From contig OZ024856.1 of assembly GCA_964017155.1 (NCBI GenBank), positions 47,468,346 through 47,532,345 of the forward strand: DNA of 64,000 bases, given 5' to 3'. The DNA is from Oasisia sp. SBJ-2009 (taxonomy: Eukaryota > Annelida > Polychaeta > Sabellida > Siboglinidae). The notes beneath the pieces are model-generated. The model was not told the DNA's origin. It made no database searches and was given only the letters and a program-made list of their open reading frames with translations. The translations under genes and the position numbers were made by a program. This document shows positions 57,100 to 64,000 of this stretch, in pieces (the stretch's first letter is position 1; every line of letters begins with the position of its first letter).

Positions 57100-58550
57100 A
57101 GAGAAAAGGTTGCAGAGATTTGTGCATGGCACACTTGAATCAGGTTAATCATGCAGCTTCTACAGCCCCATCAAAAAGTCAGGGATGAAAACATTTGCTG
57201 ACATAACAAGTTCTAGTGTGGCAAGGGAGGTGTTGTGACAGCAGCTATTAGTCCGGAGATTGTGTTCCGCAGAGCCCTGTCGTTGGCGGGGTGCAGAGAT
57301 GACGTTTCTATGGTCACCGTTCTCGGCCATTGTTCATGCTGATGATACAATGCGGAAAACTAACAAAGCGGAACTGGGTCATCAACTGGAAGCTCAAGTC
57401 GAGAGAGTGTCTGAACTTCCGCAAAGCACCACTTCAATCATGGTGTATATTTGGGATGCCATGGCTGTTATTCAAATGATGAGGGGGGGTACCATTTCAA
57501 TTCATTTGATGCATTAGCCTTGGCATACTTCAAACAACTTCTGATAGGATTTCAAAAAGCTGACACGGTTGTGGAAGTGTTTGATAGATATGATGACGAC
57601 AACTCTGTGAAAAACTGCGGAACTACACACAGAAGTATACATGTACTGGTGGACAAACAATGTCATCATCGATTTGTCAATATTCAAAATTGCACCAGAC
57701 AATAATCATTATACAATTGCAATGTACTCCACGCAACATCATAATGTGACTGTAAAGCGACCTTTTTGGCTTTTTTTTTGGCAAATTATTTATTCACCAC
57801 GAAGGATTGTATATTTGTAAGTCGGTTTGGTGCGGCGACTACAAACATTCTACCCACCTATAATGCACTGTCATCCTCATGATCATCACGTAGAATGTCT
57901 AGGTCGCTAACTGAATGTGGATTTTAAAAGTTTTCATTGCCATGACATGTGCACAGCTCTGTGCAACACAAACTGTTCTGACTGCATGCACAGTTGTTTG
58001 TGCAGCGAATTATACTTATGCATGAGCAGATGAGACCAAATGTTTGGCTTGGTCACATGTGACGACATCCACACTTTCGTTTGCCTTGCAAGTTCCTCAA
58101 AACTTGCTTTACATGGGGGAAGTTTCGCCAACGACGTGTTTTCCTTGTTGACCAGCTTTAATCATAAACGGTTGAGGTTGGAGTGAGCATTCTTCTCTGA
58201 GTCATGAAATGGTCTACCTACCCCTTTTGCATCACAACGTTGAAAACTGTTTTATTCCCATTTCCAAACAAGGAGAAATCTGAGTCATATCCTGTTAGTG
58301 AGTGCATGGCAGGACCTACGTTGCAGAAATGCGTACCGACAGCCCCGGGTCCTAACAAGACAAGCAGCTCTACCAGGGTTTCATACACTTATTGGAGCAG
58401 ACATCAATGGACACGGAACACAGGGAAAGCTAAAACCTACATACTTCAAGATGTTCCTGAAAGTGTCCGACGATGTGATCAACATTCGGGACAAAGAGGG
58501 CCAGAGTGAAGAGGAGAGTCATCTTGCAGACGAATTTTGGATATAACGTT
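57100..58550 (+). pseudogene. Element gene, plus-strand copy (degenerate)
   Basis: Divergently oriented to the minus-strand copy. Frames 57260-57517 and 57451-57705 give WSPFSAIVHADDTMRKTNKA, WDAMAVIQMM, FNSFDALALAYFKQLL and then VVEVFDRYDDDNSVKN, the usual middle part of that protein family. 58298-58546 gives LTRQAALPGFHTLIGADING and GKLKPTYFKMFLKVSDDVI, which is also present in the left arm. The two copies keep different middle portions, as if an inverted dimer had suffered separate internal deletions. Confidence 0.55.
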
Positions 58551-59808
58551 TAATGGCTATTTTAACACCTATATTGCTGGTACAACTTCATTTTATTTTC
58601 ATCAAAATAATGGTTGCATTGGATACATCATACTTCAAGACATATAATACGATTCCGAGTTCAAGTTTCTATACCGTTTATTGCCAAAGGTATAGCGATT
58701 ATAAGACTTTTGGTGACAGGTGGCGGCCATCTTGAATTTTCCCACGAAAAAGTGGACGGAAAAAATGGAAAAAGTTTTGTCAGTCCTTTTACGTCAATAT
58801 AAGTGAAAAAAACACAATCATTTAAAATCTATATGAAATGTTACTGGACATATATTTGCTACATAACTGCGCATAATATATATATATATATTACGGTCAT
58901 TTTAACGCTTTTATGGCTGGCATAGCTTTATTTTACTTTTTTTCATAAAAATAATAGTTGCATTGGATTCCACATACTTCAAAACATATAAAACGATTCC
59001 GAGTTCAAGTTTCTATGCCAAAGATATAGCGATTATAAGACTTTTGGTGACCGGTGGCGGCCATCTTGAATTTCCCCACGAAAAAGTGGACGGAAAAGTG
59101 GAAACAGTTTTTTTTCAGTCCTTTTGGGTCAATATAAGTGAAAAATACACAATGATTTAAAATCTATATAAAAAAAGTAACAGAATGACACAATGACATA
59201 CACTAGCTTGCGTGATGGCGCAATTTCCAACAATCATAGATTTACGGTGACTACTTTTGAACGCCGCTCCACACACACTGCTTCATCTCGCAGCGTCATG
59301 TCATACCGCATTATGACGGGGTGAAATTGTTCTTTCACACAGTGTATGACATCTCCATAATCCTGAAGTAGATGCGCAAACAGTATAACATTTTTATGTT
59401 CGCTGCATTGTCAACTTTTTAATATCTGACATTTTGTGGGTGACCTTGTTCGAGCGTGTCGTCAGTTTTATGTTTCCATGATACAGCAAAATTCTTTATA
59501 CTGTTTTAAAGCAGAGATAATGTGCTTTTTAAAAATGTATGGCATGACCATTTTTTCATGAAATAAAGTAGCTATACAGCCAATTAAATATCAAGACGTT
59601 TTCTGAAGCGCGCAGTTTCTAAAATTGAACGTTTGACAGTGACCTTGTTTAACCTTGAATTACCGCTAACTGCACCACTTGGCAACTCTACGACAGGCCT
59701 AATAATAACGGGGAGATGCAGGGCTTTCTAATGATATAACATTTAGGTGTGCATGTGTAGGGGGGCCATTTAAATCGGTCTGTTTGGTGGTTTTGCCGCT
59801 CGCCTAAT

Positions 59809-60341
59809 AGGCCATGCCGAAACATTTGCATTTTCATTTGAATGTAACACAAAACGATTTGATATGGGAAAGTGTTGTGTAGTGAGCAGGTTATTGGATT
59901 ACTGTCTTATCTGTGAAACTGTGATTCCACTTTCAGAGACAGTCGTTTCAAAACTTACTATAGGCTAATGTTGCTATTTTCAACCAACCATCATTAAGAG
60001 GTTTGATATTGACGTGGTCAACAATATATTTCCCCCTTATCTTTTCGATTCTTATGTCAGTTTTGTTATTCCTCCAATACATTAGTTTTGTAGATGATTT
60101 AGATGTTTTACTCCAAACGTGCACCTCAGCATCCTCATCTAACTCCTCTCTAATTTTGCTATTTGTCCATTCGGCGTTGCACACATCTCTGCCGCGTACA
60201 GCATTCCTGACTTGATTACTGTTTTAATGATTTTTCCCTTCAACTTCACTGGAATACTCCTGTCGCATAGCACTCCATTGGATTTCTCCTGATATGTACA
60301 ATCTGCACTTGTTGGTATTGTTTACCTCTAGTTAATTTATC
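59809..60341. other. Distal 5' flank of GPCR copy 2
   Basis: Resumes homology with 62870-63390 after the inserted element. Contains the RT remnant listed next. Confidence 0.85.
59960..60310 (-). pseudogene. RT C-terminal remnant, GPCR unit 2
   Basis: Minus-strand translation gives GVLCDRSIPVKLKGKIIKTV, then SGMLYAAEMCATPNGQIAKL and, shifted, RGKYIVDHVNIKPLNDGWL. This is the familiar tail region (RKVPVKLKGKIYKTVVRPAMLYG-type) of a non-LTR reverse transcriptase. It is shared with 63010-63330, so it was present before the GPCR unit duplicated. Confidence 0.7.
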
Positions 60342-60680
60342 AGATAATAAAGATAAGTTCTTATATAGCGCAGTATCCAATCCTCAGGACTGCTCAAAGC
60401 GCTTTTACATTTTACTTCCCTGGCAGACCTGTTCAATCAATCACCGTATCAACGTCTCTGGGAAGCTTCAAACCATATGCTACACTTAATGTGCGAAGAC
60501 TGCTTGTACGCACATCCACCACTGTCTATAGCCAGATACTCATTTATACAGCTGGGTAAACTGGATCAATGTAGAGTGAAATAAATGCCCTAGGTCTTAC
60601 TACTGCAGCACAGGATTCGAACCCGGGTCCTCTTAGTCGATAGCCCGAAGCTCTAACCCTGAGCTCTACTTACATTAATA
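60342..60680 (-). mobile_element. tRNA-derived SINE, GPCR unit 2
   Basis: Same family as 2700-2945. The tRNA-like B-box complement CAGGATTCGAACCCGG is at 60611-60626, and the tail TAAGTTCTTATATAGCGC is at 60353. The homologous site in unit 3 (near 63380, TTGATCAG) lacks it, so it inserted after the unit duplicated. Confidence 0.85.
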
Positions 60681-61229
60681 GAGATGTATTCAAGTATGAT
60701 CTCCAAAATCAACAGTGTAAAGCCCCAGTTCACTGGATTTGAACAGAAACAGTTGGGAATTGGGAGGAGACCGAAGCATTCATTTAATGTATTACGAGCA
60801 CCTTAAAGAATGTGATATTGAAGTAGTTTTTGAATGTATTAAAGCAAAGTATTAGTACTTGTGTTATTTTCCAAATGCACTCCACAAAAAAAAATTAAGT
60901 ACAGTAATATTCATATGTACAAACGTACATGCAATAGTACACATTATAACTACTTTAATACAATCCTGCAGCGTATATGTTCGTTCGGAGATGATGCTCT
61001 ATGAAAGCTAGCGTTTATATTATTGGTGGTATTTACTAAGCCTTTTTACGCTATTCCGTAGATCGCATTTTTTTTAATGAATTACACGTCACCATACTAG
61101 ATTAAAAAGTAGAGTCAATTGTTTTGTAGCATACCTGAAAGCATGTTCACCACTTTACTACTCGCGTGAATAGGCAAACATTAATAAAAGCGCACATAAA
61201 AATAAACACACACCCATGAATACCAGGGG
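60681..61229. other. GPCR unit 2 distal flank, no gene
   Basis: Matches 63390-63800 in parts (ATTCAAGTATGATCTCCAAAA, ACAATCCTGCAGC). No coding region. Confidence 0.7.
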
Positions 61230-61679
61230 TTCTTTCAGCAAACACACACACACAAAAACTCAAGTAAACGGCAGACACGCATCGAAACGACTGCTTCACC
61301 TCGTATCGAGGTTCTCTAAAAAATACTACTACTTCCAGAAGCCTCAATGCTAAAATACGACCAACAACCTCCAAACCTACAACCATCCTTCCTGGAATGA
61401 GAAGCAGTCATTACACCATTATGTAGTTTCGAAATTGTTTCCAATAAGTGTTAAAGGACAACGGTTGGCCATTTATCACCCAAATGTCACAACACAGCTG
61501 ACGTTGTTTTATGTATCATTAATTGACTGTACAGAGAAAATTACCGGAGGAAGGGAATGGCCAGAGAGAGTGGTCAGTAGATATGGATGTATGAAAAAAC
61601 AATGTACAAGAATCGCTAACGGGTAACTACATATTCTCCGCAGTACGTTTCATGAATGTACGGTAGAATACAATGCTTA
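61230..61679. repeat. Downstream flank of GPCR copy 3
   Basis: Matches 51884-52379. No gene; minus-strand frame at 61147-61386 is not supported. Confidence 0.8.
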
Positions 61680-62657
61680 TTATCTAAGACAACTCAGAGA
61701 GCAACAATTAGAAAGCATTTCAGCCGTTTTGCGACGAACGGATCGGAACAAAACCAAATAAAGTAAGCTGTTAACGGATGAATTACAAACAAAAATACAA
61801 TTCGCCGCAAAAGGAAACGAAGATGGCAACTTGTCTTGGAATTCAACTATTAGTGCGATTATATAAAATCCTAATGGCAATGTTAGAATTACAAATGCTA
61901 AACATATAAGCAGTATATTTCTACCAGAACGGATCGTCTTCAAAGTCAACGAAGACGTGTTTCCGCTTGAGCCACTTATTGAGTTAATTTGTGACGTCAT
62001 CTGATGATGTGTTCGCACGATCACGCATACTATTTTTGCAGTGGCATAAACTATACCGAATGCAGGCACCAAGACGCCAATTGTTACTCCGAGCACTAGT
62101 TGCATCACGACATCAGAATTAGCTGGCACAGCAAACATACACGTACGAAGATTCAATTCGGTGACTAAATGTGTCCCGGCAATGACAAACATTCCTCCAG
62201 TCAGCCAAATACAGGTTATTATCAGGTAGCACCGGTTTCGTGTCAGAAGTTGTTCATATCGGAACGGTTTCGTTATAGCAATCATTTTGCACACAGTCAC
62301 CCAGCACAGACTGTGCACTGAAATAAAGCTGAACCACACGGAACACACCTGTAACACTCTCGGGATGTACGGCAACACGCTAAGGACGTTCGGCGTCGCA
62401 TTCGAGCAGACGGCGGCGCTGATGGGCATCGTCGTACAGCCATTGGCGAGATCAGACAGCGTCAGCGAGACGATGAAGAGCGTCGTGCGATCTTCGCGCA
62501 GTTGAGGGTATTTGGCGATCACAGCGAGCAGGAGACCGTTCAGTGTTATATTCATTACGATCACCGCACTGATGATGACAGGTTTGAAATCGTCGAAAAC
62601 CGTTTGATTCATATCGATGCAGCACAGGTTGTTGTTCTTGTTACAACTGCACGCCAT
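61680..62657 (-). CDS. Rhodopsin-like GPCR, intact, 325 aa, intronless
   Basis: Predicted seven-helix plasma-membrane receptor; ligand unknown. TM1 ~28-48 with the conserved asparagine N40 (NGLLLAVI), TM2 ~58-82 with LTLSDLANG (D69), TM3 ~98-126, TM4 ~143-163 with W151, TM5 ~185-214 with P198, a long Ser/Asn-rich third intracellular loop (~215-246), TM6 ~247-272 with LTLPLGFY (P261, but no CW), TM7 ~282-304 with NSSVNSLLY in the NPxxY position. A basic helix 8 and a Cys-rich tail (NCCSLSCLR) suggest palmitoylation. The N-terminus has a glycosylation sequon NQT at 17. The DRY motif is replaced by CKM (123-125), and the usual TM3 disulphide cysteine is not in its standard place. The start at 62657 is supported by identity with copy 2. 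It is the only lesion-free member of the cluster. Confidence 0.93.
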   Translation of the reverse strand: MACSCNKNNNLCCIDMNQTVFDDFKPVIISAVIVMNITLNGLLLAVIAKYPQLREDRTTLFIVSLTLSDLANGCTTMPISAAVCSNATPNVLSVLPYIPRVLQVCSVWFSFISVHSLCWVTVCKMIAITKPFRYEQLLTRNRCYLIITCIWLTGGMFVIAGTHLVTELNLRTCMFAVPANSDVVMQLVLGVTIGVLVPAFGIVYATAKIVCVIVRTHHQMTSQINSISGSSGNTSSLTLKTIRSGRNILLICLAFVILTLPLGFYIIALIVEFQDKLPSSFPFAANCIFVCNSSVNSLLYLVLFRSVRRKTAEMLSNCCSLSCLR

Positions 62658-63009
62658 CAGCTAATTTCCTCCAATATATAGCATGATAGACATTAGCCAG
62701 GTACATTTCCTCTAACGCTAATGGAGAAACTCCACGTGATGTCCCGATTACAGCAACCTAAGTCTAACAACTGCATTTGAATGCGCATTTAAATACTTGT
62801 AAACACAAACCTGAAATTTAAATACGTGAAATTGTAATCGTATTTGCTTCTAAATATATAAGCTATGCCGTAACATTTGCATATTCATTTATTGTAATCC
62901 ACAAATATTTGATATGGGAATGTGCTGTGTAGTGAGCAGGGAATAGGATTACTGTCTTATCTGTGTAATTGTGATTCCACTTTCACATAAAGTCCTTTCA
63001 ACACTTACT
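62658..63009. promoter_or_regulatory. 5' flank of intact GPCR (conserved with copy 2)
   Basis: The first ~200 bp are nearly identical to 54695-54896 and contain AATATATAGCATGATAGACA about 35 bp upstream of the ATG, a possible TATA-like element (on the plus strand; orientation for the gene is minus). The site equivalent to the inverted-dimer insertion lies near 62866. Confidence 0.4.
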
Positions 63010-63330
63010 ATAGACTAAAACTGCTATTTATCAACCAACCATCTTTAAGAGGTTTGATATTGACGTGAGCAACAATATATTTCTCTGTTATCTTTTCGAT
63101 TCTTGTAATATATGAGTTTTAGATCTGATCTTGCTTTGTTACTCCACCCGTGCACCTCAGCATCCTCTTCTAGTTCCTCTTATCTCAAACTATGTTATTT
63201 GTCCATTCGGAGTTGCACACATCTCTGCCTCGTACAGCTTTCCTGGTTTGATTACTGTTTAATAATCTTCCCCTTGAATTTCTCTGGAATACTCCTGTCG
63301 CAAAGCACTCCATTGCATTTCTTCTGATAT
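63010..63330 (-). pseudogene. RT C-terminal remnant, GPCR unit 3
   Basis: Paralogue of 59960-60310 with further substitutions and small deletions. The plus-strand frame 63112-63327 is its antisense shadow. Confidence 0.65.
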
Positions 63331-64000
63331 CAACAACCTGCACTTGATGGTAGTATTTACCTCTAGTTAATTGATCAGGTGCACCCTTAAAGAAATATAT
63401 TCAAGTATGATCTCCAAAATCAGCATACGCACTGGATTTGTACAGAAACATTTGGAATTGGGAGACGACCGAATCATTCATTTATTATTATTACATAGTC
63501 ACAAATCAAAAATACTTTAAAGTACGTGAAATTGAAGTACTTTTTTAATATATTAATGCAAAGTAAGTACTTAAGTTATTTTCCAAATGTACTCCACTAC
63601 AAGTACAATTACGGAAAGTAATATTCTTATGCACAATCCTATATGCAATGATACAAATTATAACTACTTTTGTACAATCCTGCAGCCTGGTAGTCCGCTC
63701 GGAGCTCATGTTCTATGAGAGCTAAGGTATGATATTTATGATATTACTAACAATTTTGACGCTATGCCGTACATCGCGTTTTTCGTAATTTCTTATTAAT
63801 TGGTTTCCAGTGCTACCATAATAAAAGACAATGAAATACAAATCTAATGGCAAAGTTATAATCAAACATTTCACACATTGCACCTTGTTTGGTGTGGCTG
63901 TCGAACGCGTGTTTTTTATTATTTACTTAGGAATATTTTCAAGTAATTAATTTTAAAGGTGTCACTTTAAAACATCGACTGCTTTCGACGTTCGATTATG
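63331..64000. other. GPCR unit 3 distal flank, no gene
   Basis: Homologous to 60681-61040 at first, then AT-rich DNA with AAAGTAC/GTACTTT runs at 63515-63640. No coding region to the window end. Confidence 0.6.

Larger units (their letters stand above)
54897..59808. mobile_element. DNA transposon-like inverted dimer with 1.3-1.5 kb terminal inverted repeats
   Basis: Ends read AGGCGAGCGGCAAA (54898) and TTTGCCGCTCGCCT (59796-59808). Arms 54897-56185 and 58352-59808 are reverse complements. The right arm is longer because a ~330-bp segment is tandemly duplicated there (58560-58880 and 58890-59130). The equivalent place in GPCR copy 3 flank (near 62866) is continuous, so the boundaries are confirmed by an empty paralogous site. 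A TA on each side may be the target duplication. The interior holds degenerate fragments of an element-type gene on both strands. Confidence 0.88.

Overview
This window reads as metazoan nuclear DNA, probably from a marine invertebrate. There are no operons or long gene-dense stretches. Coding traces are eukaryotic: C2H2 zinc-finger arrays, intronless rhodopsin-type GPCRs, a pogo/CENP-B-type transposase with a PHD finger, and several non-LTR reverse transcriptases. About nine tenths is intergenic, microsatellite or mobile DNA. The species cannot be fixed from sequence alone; a hemichordate, echinoderm, cephalochordate or lophotrochozoan would all fit.

Layout. 1-16530 is one giant inverted repeat: arms of about 7 kb (1-6950 and 9338-16530) around a 2.4 kb spacer that holds a broken reverse transcriptase. 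Each arm carries the same ordered set: diverged ~0.55 kb tandem units, a 64-bp minisatellite, a (CA)n block, a tRNA-derived SINE, a non-LTR RT split by a solo LTR, a (TA)n tract, an RT C-terminal remnant, a compound CA block and a long (CCA)n tract facing the spacer. 16507-17757 continues the outer tandem units. 17758-19320 has no recognised gene. 19320-25660 is a ~1.28 kb tandem array into which a complete 3.0 kb pogo-like transposon (20031-23040) inserted at a TA; a neighbouring array junction preserves the empty site.

25694-35478 is a second large inverted repeat (arms 2.5 and 2.2 kb) whose 5 kb interior carries a decayed C2H2 zinc-finger gene with about 17 fingers, a hAT-type MITE with a perfect 8-bp target duplication, and an RT 3' end. 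35479-41300 is AT-rich, with a hAT-like element (36921-38502), a CpG-rich patch with a duplicated NRF-1-like palindrome, and foldback repeats. 41600-48800 has three truncated RT copies and a 15-copy 63-bp minisatellite (43104-44029) whose unit combines YY1-like, E-box and CRE motifs.

52380-64000 is a duplicated GPCR region: two pseudogenes (52380-53244, 53727-54694) and one intact 325-codon receptor (61680-62657), all minus strand and all sharing a CKM/RKM replacement of the DRY motif. A third inverted-repeat element (about 54897-59808) sits in the 5' flank of the second copy, and the flank of the third copy provides an empty site. The only ORF that looks like a functional host gene is the GPCR at 61680-62657. 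The unifying theme is repeated formation of long inverted repeats, with at least three independent structures in 64 kb.
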